From Salinisphaera hydrothermalis (GTDB lineage Bacteria; Pseudomonadota; Gammaproteobacteria; Nevskiales; Salinisphaeraceae), in assembly GCF_040361195.1 (NCBI RefSeq), contig NZ_APNE01000003.1: DNA of 64,000 bases, one strand, 5' to 3'. The notes beneath the pieces are model-generated. The model had not been told where the DNA came from. It made no database searches and worked only from the letters and a program-made list of their open reading frames with translations. Position 1 is the stretch's first letter. Each line of letters opens with the position of its first letter. The position numbers and the translations under genes were made by a program. Shown one piece after another: positions 26,767 to 35,540 of the stretch.

Positions 26767-26792
26767 CCGGCCACGGCAGATGCCGTGGCCGG
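26767..26792 (-). terminator. strong hairpin downstream of the M16 protease gene
   Basis: A perfect 12-bp stem (CCGGCCACGGCA at 26767-26778 and TGCCGTGGCCGG at 26781-26792) with a 2-base loop lies ten bases after the M16 stop codon. No U-run follows on either strand, so it may be a rho-dependent or mRNA-stabilising hairpin rather than a classical terminator. Confidence 0.55.
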
Positions 26793-26802
26793 CCGTCATG
26801 CG

Positions 26803-29520
26803 CTATTTCGGCTTCGGCCCCTGGACCACGCGCACCAGATCGTCCGGCCGGAACCACTTCTTCACGGCCGCCTGAATTTGCTTGGCGTCGATGGACTGAT
26901 AGGCCTTGGCCGCCCGATACGGCTCGTTGAGCGGCTGGTTCAGCTCGACCCGCGAGAGCAGGCCGTAGCCGACCGAGTCCGCACCGGCTTCACCCAGCGG
27001 TACCTGGCGGATCAGACCGGCGCGCACGCGATGCAGCTCGTCGTTTGAGATCGGCACCTGGGCCAGATGTACCAGGGCCTGGCGCAGCAGCTTATCGGCT
27101 TCCTTCACCTTGTCCGGATCGCTGCCGTACTGGAACGTGAGCTGGGTGCGCGTACGCGACGCGTCGAGCCCGGAGGACACGTAATAGACCAGCCCGCGCT
27201 GTACACGCAGTTCACGATACAGCCGGCTGGCAAAAGCGCCGCCGGTGAGCACCTGATTGGCCATCTTGAGGGCCCGGAAATCCGGTGCGTTGACCGTCAG
27301 GCCGAGGGATTCGGCCAGCTGCACCGTATCCTGCGACTGCGACTTGTCCGGCACGTGATGGAAGCTGGCCTTGTTGTCCGGCACCTTCGGCAGGTTCACG
27401 TCGGGCTTGTTGCCCTGGGCTTTCCAGTCGCCAAACGCGCCGGTCACGGCTTTTTTGGCCTCGGCCGGGGTGATGTCGCCGACCACCACGATCGTGCTCA
27501 GATCCGGACGGAACACCTTATGGTAGTAGTCGGTCACGTCCGCATAGCTCAGCCCCGAGATGGACTTGGGCGTCGCAAACCGCAGCGACGGATCGCCCTT
27601 GGGCAGGATGCCGCGGCGCATGGCCTGGTCGGCCTTGAAGTCCGGGCTGGCGATGGTGCCGGCCTGCGAGGCGGCCGCGCGTTGCTTGAGGATTTCGAAC
27701 GCGTGCTTGGGCAGCGCCGGGTGCAGCTCGTTCTCGGCCAGCAGGTCGAGCCCACGGTCGAAATGCTCGGGCAGCACGGTGAGCGAGAAGTCGGTGCCGG
27801 CCGAGGCCTGGGCGCCGATGGCGTCGAGCGCGGCCTGATACGCCTTGCGGTCGTGCTTCGTGGTGCCGAAGTCCAGCAGCTGCGACAGCACGTCGCTCAC
27901 GCCTTCCTGATGTTTCGGCGTTTCCAGATCGGGCGCGTTGCGGATATGTCCGTAGACATGCACCGCGTGGAACGAGTCCGAATCCACGGTAATCAGCTTC
28001 ATGCCGTTGTCGAGCGTGGTTTCGACCGGCTTGAGCGACGGTTCGGGCGTCGTGATCTTGGCCAGCGGTTTCGCCGCCCATTCCGGCAGTTTCACGTGGT
28101 TGACGTTCTTCGGCGCGAACGATTCGCTGCCGCCGTAGCCGCCGCCGGTCTGCGGTGCGCCCGAGCCTTCGGGCGTGAGGATCGCCAGCACGCTCTGATC
28201 CGGCTGGATCAGCTGCGTGAGCATCTGGTTCACGTCCTTGGCGGTGACGTTCTTGATTGCGGCGAGCTGATCGGCCGGCGACTGCAGATGATCGACCGCC
28301 ACGGCCTGGGTCCAGCGATGGGCCAGGCCCGAAATCGAATCACGCGCGGCCATATCCTGGGTGATCAACTGGCGCTTGGCGGCCGCGACCTGATCCGGGC
28401 TGATGCCCTTCTTGGCGATGCCGCCGAGGATCGAGCGCATCTGCTTGACCAGTGCATCGGCATCCGCGCCCTTCGGGAACACCACATAGCTCACGCCGAT
28501 CGAGCCGAGCGCGGCCGGCAGGGTGGTGTACTGCGCGGCCAGGCTCTTGCCGCTGGCGACCATCTGGGTATACAGCGGGCCACGCGGGTTGTTGAGCACG
28601 CTGGCCAGCACCTCGGTGGTGGCCATGGCCTGGGCGTCGCGGCTGCCCGGGGCGCGTGAGCCGATCAACGCAAAGCCATAGCCGCTGTCGGTCGGCATGT
28701 GGATGGTCTTGGATTCGACCTTGCCGGGCTTGACCGGCTTGCGCTGCGGCAGCTTCTGCGAGGGAATGCCGCCGAACAGCTGCTTGGCCTGGGCCAGGAC
28801 CTGATCGGCGTCGACGTTGCCGGCCACCACCAGCACGGCGTTGTTCGGCGCATACCACTGGTTGTGGAAATGCTTGAGCATCTTGGCCGTCGTCTTGTTG
28901 AACGACGCGCGCGTGCCCAGCGCATCATGCGAATACGGCGTGCCCTTGTAGAGCGCCTCGCGCATGCGCTTGATCGCGACCTGGATCGGCGACGACATGT
29001 CCTGGCTGACTTCCTGCTCGATCGCGCCGCGTTCCTGTTTCCAGTCGGCGGGCGTGTCCAGCACGCTCTTCATGCGTACCGATTCGAGATGCAGGGCCAC
29101 GTCGGTGAACTGCGACGGCACCGTGTAGTAATAGGTGGTCGAGTCGTTGGTGGTAAACGCGTTGGACTGGCCGCCGAGCGCCGCGCCGATACCGGCGATC
29201 TGCTGCGCGGACAGGCCCTTCGCGCCGCGGAACATCATGTGCTCCTGGGCGTGCGCCATGCCGGGAAAGCCCTTCGGCGCTTCGCGCGAGCCGACCTTGT
29301 AGGTGAGCATTGTGGTCGCGACCGGCGCCATGCGATCCGGCACCACGATCACCTGCAGGCCGTTGTCGAGCGTTTCGCGCACGACTTTGTCGGACGGCTT
29401 GGCATGGCCGGCCGCCTTGGCCGGCGGCTGCGCGCTCGGCGCGGATGAATCGGCCCAGGCGGCCTGCGCGCCGGCCAGAACGACGGCCGCGGCAGCGACC
29501 GGTAGAACGCGTTTCAACAT
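26803..29520 (-). CDS. M16-family zinc metallopeptidase (tandem, exported)
   Basis: A 905-residue pitrilysin-like protease. A signal peptide is visible (MLKRVLPVAAAAVVLAGAQA...WA). The inverted zinc motif H-A-Q-E-H is at 90-94, followed by a downstream Glu region, then the two-domain half ending near residue 450. A second M16 module begins near residue 490 (TTLDNGMKLITVD), but its HxxEH is replaced by a non-catalytic sequence, as is usual for the partner half. Start chosen at ATG 29520, where the signal peptide begins. It degrades peptides in the periplasm, by analogy with other exported tandem M16 proteins. Confidence 0.9.
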   Translation of the reverse strand: MLKRVLPVAAAAVVLAGAQAAWADSSAPSAQPPAKAAGHAKPSDKVVRETLDNGLQVIVVPDRMAPVATTMLTYKVGSREAPKGFPGMAHAQEHMMFRGAKGLSAQQIAGIGAALGGQSNAFTTNDSTTYYYTVPSQFTDVALHLESVRMKSVLDTPADWKQERGAIEQEVSQDMSSPIQVAIKRMREALYKGTPYSHDALGTRASFNKTTAKMLKHFHNQWYAPNNAVLVVAGNVDADQVLAQAKQLFGGIPSQKLPQRKPVKPGKVESKTIHMPTDSGYGFALIGSRAPGSRDAQAMATTEVLASVLNNPRGPLYTQMVASGKSLAAQYTTLPAALGSIGVSYVVFPKGADADALVKQMRSILGGIAKKGISPDQVAAAKRQLITQDMAARDSISGLAHRWTQAVAVDHLQSPADQLAAIKNVTAKDVNQMLTQLIQPDQSVLAILTPEGSGAPQTGGGYGGSESFAPKNVNHVKLPEWAAKPLAKITTPEPSLKPVETTLDNGMKLITVDSDSFHAVHVYGHIRNAPDLETPKHQEGVSDVLSQLLDFGTTKHDRKAYQAALDAIGAQASAGTDFSLTVLPEHFDRGLDLLAENELHPALPKHAFEILKQRAAASQAGTIASPDFKADQAMRRGILPKGDPSLRFATPKSISGLSYADVTDYYHKVFRPDLSTIVVVGDITPAEAKKAVTGAFGDWKAQGNKPDVNLPKVPDNKASFHHVPDKSQSQDTVQLAESLGLTVNAPDFRALKMANQVLTGGAFASRLYRELRVQRGLVYYVSSGLDASRTRTQLTFQYGSDPDKVKEADKLLRQALVHLAQVPISNDELHRVRAGLIRQVPLGEAGADSVGYGLLSRVELNQPLNEPYRAAKAYQSIDAKQIQAAVKKWFRPDDLVRVVQGPKPK

Positions 29521-29608
29521 CAATGCTTTCCCTCGAAGACCGATGGCACGGCCATCCAAATGGTTACGGTGTAACATGTTCGATCCGCGGCACAACGAAC
29601 ATTCGCCA

Positions 29609-30373
29609 TCACGGCCGCGGGCCGAGAATATCGGTGAGCGCATCGCCCTGGGGCATGCCCTGGTGGATATGAATATGGCCCTGAGCGTCGCGCGTGACGA
29701 TGCCGGGCGTGCCCCGGATCGCCAGCGCGGTCATGAGCGCATCGTTGGCGGACAGTTCATCGGCCAGTTTGGACGGAATATTCGCGAGCGGCTTGATGCC
29801 GCCGGTGCGGTAGTGCGCCTCGTGACGGCGAAATGCCGCGACCGGGTCCTTCGCGGCCAGAATCGCCGCCGCCTTGCCGGGGCTCGATGGCTTGAGCACG
29901 CCCACGAGAATGGTACGCAGCTGTACCTTGCCCGCTTTCACCCACGGCCGCGCTTTCTCGAAGAAGCGATGACAATAGGGGCAGTTCGGATCGGTGAAGA
30001 CATAAATCGTGCGCGGTGCATCGTCGGCGCCGTCGGCGATCCAGGTGGCCGCTTTCAGCTGCGCCCAGGCCGATTGCTGCTGGGGTTTGTTGATGATGGC
30101 ATCGAGCGCTTTCTGGCTGAGGTTGTTGCCGTGCTCGTCGAGCATGGTGCCCACGATCACATGATGACCGTCCGGGGTGAGATACAGCGCGACCGGCGTA
30201 TGCCCGGCACGGGCCGCATAGCCCGTGAGCCCGCCCGGCGCGTCGAAGCGCTTGACGATGGTCAGGCCCTTGTCCGCCATCTGCTGGATCGGTGCCGGCC
30301 AGTCGGCGGCGCTGGCCGCGCTGGCGCTCAGCAACGCAAGCAATGCGAAAAGACAGCGAAAACGGACAGCCAT
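29609..30373 (-). CDS. dsbG: thiol:disulfide interchange protein DsbG/DsbC-like
   Basis: A 254-residue periplasmic protein: cleavable signal peptide (MAVRFRCLFALLALLSASAA), N-terminal dimerisation strand region, and a thioredoxin-fold C-terminal domain with C131-P-Y-C134 (DPNCPYC). A cis-Pro lies in RGTPGIV. CPYC is the DsbG active site. It probably reduces or isomerises cysteines of exported proteins, fed by DsbD. Start at ATG 30373 gives a proper signal peptide. A further Met nine codons upstream is possible. It lies upstream of the M16 protease on the same strand, so the two may share a transcript. Confidence 0.88.
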   Translation of the reverse strand: MAVRFRCLFALLALLSASAASAADWPAPIQQMADKGLTIVKRFDAPGGLTGYAARAGHTPVALYLTPDGHHVIVGTMLDEHGNNLSQKALDAIINKPQQQSAWAQLKAATWIADGADDAPRTIYVFTDPNCPYCHRFFEKARPWVKAGKVQLRTILVGVLKPSSPGKAAAILAAKDPVAAFRRHEAHYRTGGIKPLANIPSKLADELSANDALMTALAIRGTPGIVTRDAQGHIHIHQGMPQGDALTDILGPRP

Positions 30374-30492
30374 GGACAGCACGGTTCGGGTATCGGCCAA
30401 CCAGCCTAAGCGGCGTTTTTCGTTCGCGTCCAGTCGTTTTCACCGCGCGCTTGCGAGCGTAACCGGATACGAGCCAGTGCGGTGCGCAGACC

Positions 30493-31203
30493 TCAGAGAC
30501 GCGACAGCAGCTCGGTCTTCTTGGCGCGAAACTCCTCGTCGGTGAGCAGGCCGCGATCGCGCAGTTCGCCGAGCCGTTCGATGGCGGTGAATACATCGCC
30601 GTTTGATCGGGGCGTGGGCGAAGCGGCGGTCGTGGCGCGGCCGGTGGTCGGCGCCGCCGGATCGGCGACCGGCGTCAACGAGGCCAGATCGATCGGGCCA
30701 TTCTGGCTGGTAAAGCTGATGTTGCCCGAGGTGTTGCCCTGCTGTTGCGACACGCCGGAAATGCGGTGATCGCCAGTGTCGAAGACCTGTAGCTGGCCGT
30801 GACGCATCAGCGCCAGGCGTCGGGTATCGGCGAACCACGCGTAGTGCAGATCGCCTTGGCTGCCGGTCGCGCTCGGCGTGCCGAGCGAGTCCGGCCAGGT
30901 CGGCGTCGCCGTTTGCGAGCCGTGTTCGATCAGCGGGCCGCTGGCGTCGTGGATGCTTGCGATCTCACTACACAGCGCGTCGACCCGGGCGCGCAGGCTG
31001 TGATTGAGCGGCTCGCCGAGCATGATCATGCCGCCCTGCATCCACTGGCCCTGGCCGCCGAACTCGGGATGATCGAAGGAGGCCATGCGGCCCCAGCCGG
31101 CGTCGATCGCGCGGATCATGTGGCGCACGGCCTCGATGCTGAAGCCGTGCTGATGACTCAGATCTTGGGCGATTTGTTCGGTATGCGATTTCAGGCGAGA
31201 CAT
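30493..31203 (-). CDS. SHOCT-domain protein of unknown function
   Basis: A 236-residue protein. The C-terminal ~30 residues (IERLGELRDRGLLTDEEFRAKK...LLSRL) are a SHOCT oligomerisation motif. The N-terminal ~170 residues contain MIRAIDAGWGRMASFDHPEFGG and GGMIMLGEPLNHSLRARVDAL, with no membrane segment. A Thr/Ala/Pro-rich linker joins the two parts. This domain order is shared by a set of uncharacterised proteins. I do not know its function. Confidence 0.75.
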   Translation of the reverse strand: MSRLKSHTEQIAQDLSHQHGFSIEAVRHMIRAIDAGWGRMASFDHPEFGGQGQWMQGGMIMLGEPLNHSLRARVDALCSEIASIHDASGPLIEHGSQTATPTWPDSLGTPSATGSQGDLHYAWFADTRRLALMRHGQLQVFDTGDHRISGVSQQQGNTSGNISFTSQNGPIDLASLTPVADPAAPTTGRATTAASPTPRSNGDVFTAIERLGELRDRGLLTDEEFRAKKTELLSRL

Positions 31204-31302
31204 GGCGCGTCAACGGGAATGTCGATGACATCAGTGTAGGGCCGATCGGGCGCGCCGCGCTGAACGCGCGGTGCGCCTCGCCTGGCCTTTTTGGGGAGGC
31301 GC

Positions 31303-32052
31303 TCAGACGCCGCCGTCGACGTCCAGAAAGGCGCCGGTCGTGAATTCGGCCTCGGTCAGATAGAGGATCGCCTCGGCGATGTCTTCCGGCGTGCCGATCC
31401 GGCCGAGCGGAATCTTGGCCGGCGCTTGCTGGGGCTTGTCCGGCTGGCCGCCGCTGGCATGGATTTCGGTATCGATCACGCCCGGGCGCACGGCGTTGAC
31501 GCGAATCTTTTCGCCCGCGACTTCCCGTGCCAGGCCCTCGGTGAAAGTATCGATCGCGCCTTTCGAGGCGCCGTAGTCGATGTAGGTGCCTGCACCGCCA
31601 CCGCCGCCGGCATGGCTGGCGGCAGACGACACGTTGACGATCACGCCACCGGCGCCGCCGTGCTCGGTGCCCATGCGCCGAATCGCTTCGCGCGCACAGA
31701 GGAAGGGACCCACGACGTTGATCTTCATCATGCGCTCGATGCGTTCCGCGCTCATATCGGCCACCGGCGATGGCTCGTCGACGATACCCGCATTGTTCAC
31801 CAGCGCGGTGACCGGGCCGAGATGCTCGTCCACCGCCTGGAACAAGGCCACGACATCGGCCTCGTTCGATACATCGGCCTGAACCGCGATCGCCCGGCCG
31901 CCGTCTTTTTCGATGGCCGAGACCACGGCCTCGGCGGCTTCGCGGTTGCCGCGGTAGTTCACCGCGACGGCATAGCCGTATTTGGCCGCCATGAGCGACG
32001 TCGCCGCGCCAATGCCCCGGCTGCCGCCGGTCACGATCATCACTTTGTCCAT
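31303..32052 (-). CDS. SDR-family oxidoreductase, YgfF-like
   Basis: A 249-residue classical SDR: TGGSRGIG, then NYRGN, NNAG, catalytic Ser (NVSSAASHAGGGGGAG) and Y-G-A-S-K, with a C-terminus ending in LDVDGGV. The catalytic region carries an unusual run of Gly residues (GGGGG) next to the active Ser. It resembles the SDR at 6037-6813, so they may be paralogues. ATG 32052 is preferred, but 32061 is also possible. Substrate unknown. Confidence 0.87.
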   Translation of the reverse strand: MDKVMIVTGGSRGIGAATSLMAAKYGYAVAVNYRGNREAAEAVVSAIEKDGGRAIAVQADVSNEADVVALFQAVDEHLGPVTALVNNAGIVDEPSPVADMSAERIERMMKINVVGPFLCAREAIRRMGTEHGGAGGVIVNVSSAASHAGGGGGAGTYIDYGASKGAIDTFTEGLAREVAGEKIRVNAVRPGVIDTEIHASGGQPDKPQQAPAKIPLGRIGTPEDIAEAILYLTEAEFTTGAFLDVDGGV

Positions 32053-32100
32053 GCAAAACATCCGATTTGAACGATGCGGGTCATCCTACGCTTTGTGCGC

Positions 32101-32116
32101 GCTGTCATGTGACAGC
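32101..32116. other. short perfect inverted repeat between SDR and TSUP genes
   Basis: GCTGTCA-N2-TGACAGC lies upstream of the SDR start and 12 bases downstream of the TSUP stop codon. It could be an operator of the SDR gene or a small hairpin at the end of the TSUP transcript. No U-run follows. Confidence 0.35.
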
Positions 32117-32127
32117 CCGCCTACACG

Positions 32128-32868
32128 CTACGCACCGCGCCCGAACATCAGCGCGGTCATCACGACGCCAATCAAGACGATGCCGATGCGATGCCAGCGC
32201 GGATCGATGGCATGCCCGGTTGCCGCACCCAGCCAGCCGCCGATCAAGGCGCCGCCGGCCATCAGCGCGGCCAGCGGCCAGTGCACGAGCCCGAAAGCGG
32301 CATAAACGAGCACGGATATCGCGGTCAGCACGGCCGAGGTCACGGCCTTCATCGCGACCGACGACAACAACCGCGTCTGACCCAGCAAGCCGAGCACGGC
32401 AATCATGATGATGCCCACGCCGCCGTTGAAGTAGCCGCCATAGGCGCAGGTGAGATACAGCGCGGGAATGGCAATGCCGCGCGGTGCCCGCCGGCCCCGG
32501 GTCGCCCGCTTGATCCAGGGCCCAGCGGCGAAGATGAGCGTGGCCACCGCCATCAGCCAGGGCACGATTGCCGCGAATGCCCGGTCGCCCGTGGCCAGCA
32601 ACAGGGCCGCGCCGCTTACCCCGCCGGCCGCGGCGATCGCGATCATGGTCGGCAGGTTCAGCTCGGCGGGCGCTTCGACTTCGCGGCGCAGGCGCGTCAG
32701 CGTGGTCACATAGCCCGGCAGCACTGCCGTGGCACTGGTGGCATTGGCGGCGGTGGCCGGCAGGCCATGGAAAAGCAACGCCGGCAGAGTGATGAAGCTG
32801 CCGCCGCCGGCCAGGGCATTGATGGCGCCCGCGGCCAGGGCCGCGGCAAAGAGCATGATCCAGTCCAT
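32128..32868 (-). CDS. TSUP-family (TauE/SafE) sulfite/sulfoacetate-type permease
   Basis: A 246-residue membrane protein. The N-terminal AAALAAGAINALAGGGSF motif and the second GGYFNGGVGIIMIAVLGL motif are the TSUP duplicated signature, with about eight hydrophobic helices. TSUP proteins export or import sulfonates, sulfite or sulfur compounds. The substrate here is not evident. It is divergent from the glutamate dehydrogenase gene, with a 160-base gap carrying a long inverted repeat. Confidence 0.88.
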   Translation of the reverse strand: MDWIMLFAAALAAGAINALAGGGSFITLPALLFHGLPATAANATSATAVLPGYVTTLTRLRREVEAPAELNLPTMIAIAAAGGVSGAALLLATGDRAFAAIVPWLMAVATLIFAAGPWIKRATRGRRAPRGIAIPALYLTCAYGGYFNGGVGIIMIAVLGLLGQTRLLSSVAMKAVTSAVLTAISVLVYAAFGLVHWPLAALMAGGALIGGWLGAATGHAIDPRWHRIGIVLIGVVMTALMFGRGA

Positions 32869-32898
32869 GAGCGTCCGGGCGATTATTAATTCGGCATC

Positions 32899-32925
32899 AA
32901 AACAGCTGACTCCATCAGCTGTTTT
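32899..32925 (+). terminator. terminator-like hairpin in the leader between TSUP and gdh
   Basis: An 11-bp perfect stem, AAAACAGCTGA at 32899-32909 and TCAGCTGTTTT at 32915-32925, closes a CTCCA loop, and the plus strand ends in a T-rich run. It has the look of a rho-independent terminator yet lies about 100 bases upstream of gdh with no plus-strand gene before it. It may instead be an attenuator of gdh or a protein-binding palindrome controlling both divergent genes. Confidence 0.65.
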
Positions 32926-33028
32926 TAACGCCATAAAAAACGAACGCCACCGCAAAATTACGGATTACGTCGCCGACGTGCCGCGCGGCAGCCTTGGGGA
33001 ATTGATTTTGCACAAGGCAATTAAGCCC

Positions 33029-34291
33029 ATGCCCAGTTTGTTCGACGGTGCCAGCGCGCGCATCGAAGCCGCGCTCGAGCATATCGAGATTTCACAGGAT
33101 GTGGCGCAGCGCCTGGCCCAGCCGGACGCCGCGCTGAAAGTCAGTGTGCCGCTGCGTCACGACGATGGTCGTCTGACCGTGTTCTCCGGTTATCGCGTGC
33201 GCTACGACAGTACGCTCGGGCCCGCCAAGGGCGGCATTCGCTTCCACCCCGACGTGAACGCCGACGAGGTATCGACGCTCGCGTTCTGGATGACCATGAA
33301 GTGCGCTGTCATGGGCCTGCCGTTCGGCGGCGGCAAGGGCGGGGTCGCGGTCGATCCCAAGCAGCTGTCGCCGGCCGAGCTGGAACGGCTGTCGCGGGCC
33401 TATATCGACCAGATCGCCGATTTCATCGGGCCGGACAGCGATATTCCGGCGCCGGACGTCAATACCAACCCGCGCGTGATGGGCTGGATGGCGGATCAAT
33501 ACCGCATCATTGCCCGGGCGCATACACCCGCCGTGATCACCGGCAAACCGGTGGAAATGGGCGGGTCGCTCGGTCGTACGACGGCAACCGGCGACGGCGC
33601 GTTCCACGTGCTGTCCACCATGATGCAGCGTTGGGAACGCGACGCCGAAGGCACCACCGTGGCGGTCCAAGGCTTCGGCAACGCCGGTCAGCGCTTTGCC
33701 AAGCTCGCCGCCGATGCCGGCTACAAAGTGGTCGCGGTAAGCGATTCTTCCGGCGGCCTCTACAACGCCGACGGGCTGGATGTCGATGCCGTTACTCGCA
33801 TCAAGAACGAGCAGGGCTCGGTGAGCGAGGCCGAGGGCGAGACGCTGTCGAACGCCGATCTCGTCACCCTGGATGTCGATGTACTGGCACCGGCGGCACT
33901 CGAATCAGTGATCACCGCCGACAATGCCGATGAGGTGGCGGCCGGTGTGATCGTGGAGATCGCCAACGGCCCGATCGCCAGCGAGGCCGATCGCACGTTG
34001 ATCGACAACGGTGTAGTCGTATTGCCCGACATCCTCGCCAATGCCGGTGGCGTGACCGTGAGCTATTTTGAGTGGGTCCAGAATCGCCAGGCCTGGTATT
34101 GGGATGCCGACACCGTCGCCGAGCGCCTTGAGAACCGTATGGTCGACGCCACCCGCGCCGTGGCCGACCGCGCCGAAGAGGACGACGTCGATCTGCGTAC
34201 GGCCGCCTATATACGGGCGTTGGAAAAGATCGAAAAAGCCACGGCCGCGACCGGGACGAGTGCCTTCTTTAGTGGAGAGGGTGTGCGCTGA
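33029..34291 (+). CDS. Glu/Leu/Phe/Val dehydrogenase (glutamate dehydrogenase type)
   Basis: A 420-residue NAD(P)-dependent amino-acid dehydrogenase. The substrate-binding Lys is in F-W-M-T-M-K91, the catalytic Lys in GGGKGG (K103), and the D-V-N-T-N-P segment and the Rossmann GFGNAG follow in order. Length and motifs fit the hexameric glutamate dehydrogenase group, interconverting glutamate and 2-oxoglutarate plus ammonia, though leucine-type activity cannot be excluded. ATG 33029 is selected because the family N-terminus begins here. An AAGG lies 11 bases upstream. Confidence 0.9.
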   Translation: MPSLFDGASARIEAALEHIEISQDVAQRLAQPDAALKVSVPLRHDDGRLTVFSGYRVRYDSTLGPAKGGIRFHPDVNADEVSTLAFWMTMKCAVMGLPFGGGKGGVAVDPKQLSPAELERLSRAYIDQIADFIGPDSDIPAPDVNTNPRVMGWMADQYRIIARAHTPAVITGKPVEMGGSLGRTTATGDGAFHVLSTMMQRWERDAEGTTVAVQGFGNAGQRFAKLAADAGYKVVAVSDSSGGLYNADGLDVDAVTRIKNEQGSVSEAEGETLSNADLVTLDVDVLAPAALESVITADNADEVAAGVIVEIANGPIASEADRTLIDNGVVVLPDILANAGGVTVSYFEWVQNRQAWYWDADTVAERLENRMVDATRAVADRAEEDDVDLRTAAYIRALEKIEKATAATGTSAFFSGEGVR

Positions 34292-34494
34292 TTGCCAGCG
34301 CGCTCGTTTATGTCCATCGAAACCATAAAGCCGGGCTTCCGCTGTGACCGGCGGTCGGCGCGGTAGTGGTTTTTGAACCGGGGGCGAATTGCTCGTCAAG
34401 AAACCATGTACCTGCATAGGTAAGCTGGATTTCATCTGGGCAGATGCTTGACGTCCGGCTAAGCTGAGCCTCGGTTCCGTTTTTTCGTTGATTC

Positions 34495-34974
34495 ATGACC
34501 GACGCTGTTCCGCCGCGCCGACCGGCTCTGACGTTCATCACCCGCCTGGTGGTGGAAGTTGGTGCTCCCACTGATCTCGGGTCGGGCGTTAGCGGCCAGC
34601 GTCGCTTTATCCCGGTCGTAGGCGGCTCGTTTGATGGGCCTTATCTTTCCGGTCGGATTTTGCCTGGCGGGGGGGATTGGCAGACGATCCGGCCCGATGG
34701 AGTGATCGATCTGGCCGCGCGTTATACGCTGGAACTGGCGGACGGCACGCGCGTGGAATTCGATAATCAGGGCCTTCGGCATGAGGAGGTCGGTGCGTCC
34801 GCCGAGGGCGAGGACGCCGCACCGACCTACTACTTTCAGACGACGGCGCGTCTGATGGCCCCGGTCGGGCCGTACCAATGGGTGACGCGGACTATGTTCG
34901 TGGCTGCTGCCGAACGACGGTCCGACGGGGTTCATCTGGAGTTGTTCGCGTTAGGGGATTTTTCGACGGTCTGA
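34495..34974 (+). CDS. DUF3237 family protein
   Basis: A 159-residue protein of the DUF3237 group: FITRLVVEVGAP and FIPVVGGSFDGPYLSGRI...GGGDWQTI, ending in LELFALGDF. The family forms a small beta barrel of unknown function, common near aromatic or solvent-catabolism genes. It sits immediately upstream of a MarR gene in the same orientation, which may regulate it. Confidence 0.8.
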   Translation: MTDAVPPRRPALTFITRLVVEVGAPTDLGSGVSGQRRFIPVVGGSFDGPYLSGRILPGGGDWQTIRPDGVIDLAARYTLELADGTRVEFDNQGLRHEEVGASAEGEDAAPTYYFQTTARLMAPVGPYQWVTRTMFVAAAERRSDGVHLELFALGDFSTV

Positions 34975-34988
34975 TCTAGGGGGCGGTA

Positions 34989-35483
34989 GTGGACAAGGCA
35001 AGTGAAGTCAGGGGATGGATGCAGCGGCGTGTCGAGGCGCCAAAGCGTGTAGACGATTCGGGCCTTCGGCAACATCTAGGCTACCAACTTCGCCGCGCGG
35101 AAATGGCGATGCAGCAGCGATTCTCCCTGCAGATCGGAGTGCCTTTTCGGCTTCGTCAGATAGAGTTCTTTGCATTGACGTTGCTGGCAACGAACCGTGC
35201 GTTGACCCATAAGCAGATCAGCCTTGCGCTTGCGATCGCGCCCTCGAACATGGTGGGCATTATGGCCGCACTGGAGGAGCGCGATCTCGTGATGCGGCAG
35301 GCCAACCCATCGGACGGTCGTTCTTTCTTCTGGTGCTTGACCGTGGCGGGTGATGAATTGCTTGAGCGGGCCAAGACTGCGGTGGCTCGGATGGAGGCAG
35401 GCGCACTCGCGGACACCGAGTCCGCTCGCGAGGAGCTTACGAACGGACTCGATGAGCTTTGGTCACGTGAGCCGTCGTTCTGA
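34989..35483 (+). CDS. MarR-family transcriptional regulator
   Basis: A 164-residue protein starting at a GTG behind GGGGCGGTA. The winged HTH is visible: RALTHKQISLALAIAPSNMV, then helix LEERDLVMRQANPSDGRSFF with the wing D-G-R. Flanking helices provide dimerisation. It lies 14 bases after the DUF3237 gene, so it likely controls its own transcript or nearby genes in response to a phenolic ligand. The ligand is unknown. Confidence 0.87.
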   Translation: MDKASEVRGWMQRRVEAPKRVDDSGLRQHLGYQLRRAEMAMQQRFSLQIGVPFRLRQIEFFALTLLATNRALTHKQISLALAIAPSNMVGIMAALEERDLVMRQANPSDGRSFFWCLTVAGDELLERAKTAVARMEAGALADTESAREELTNGLDELWSREPSF

Positions 35484-35540
35484 GCGCGGCTGAACTCGAC
35501 CTGCGGGATCGATCGGTCGAAGCGGGCAGGGTGCTGTGGA

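Noticed and set aside
34453..34490. T-run with a weak stem between gdh and the DUF3237 gene
   Set aside because: The possible stem is only four base pairs and nine bases from the T-run, so it is not a convincing terminator.
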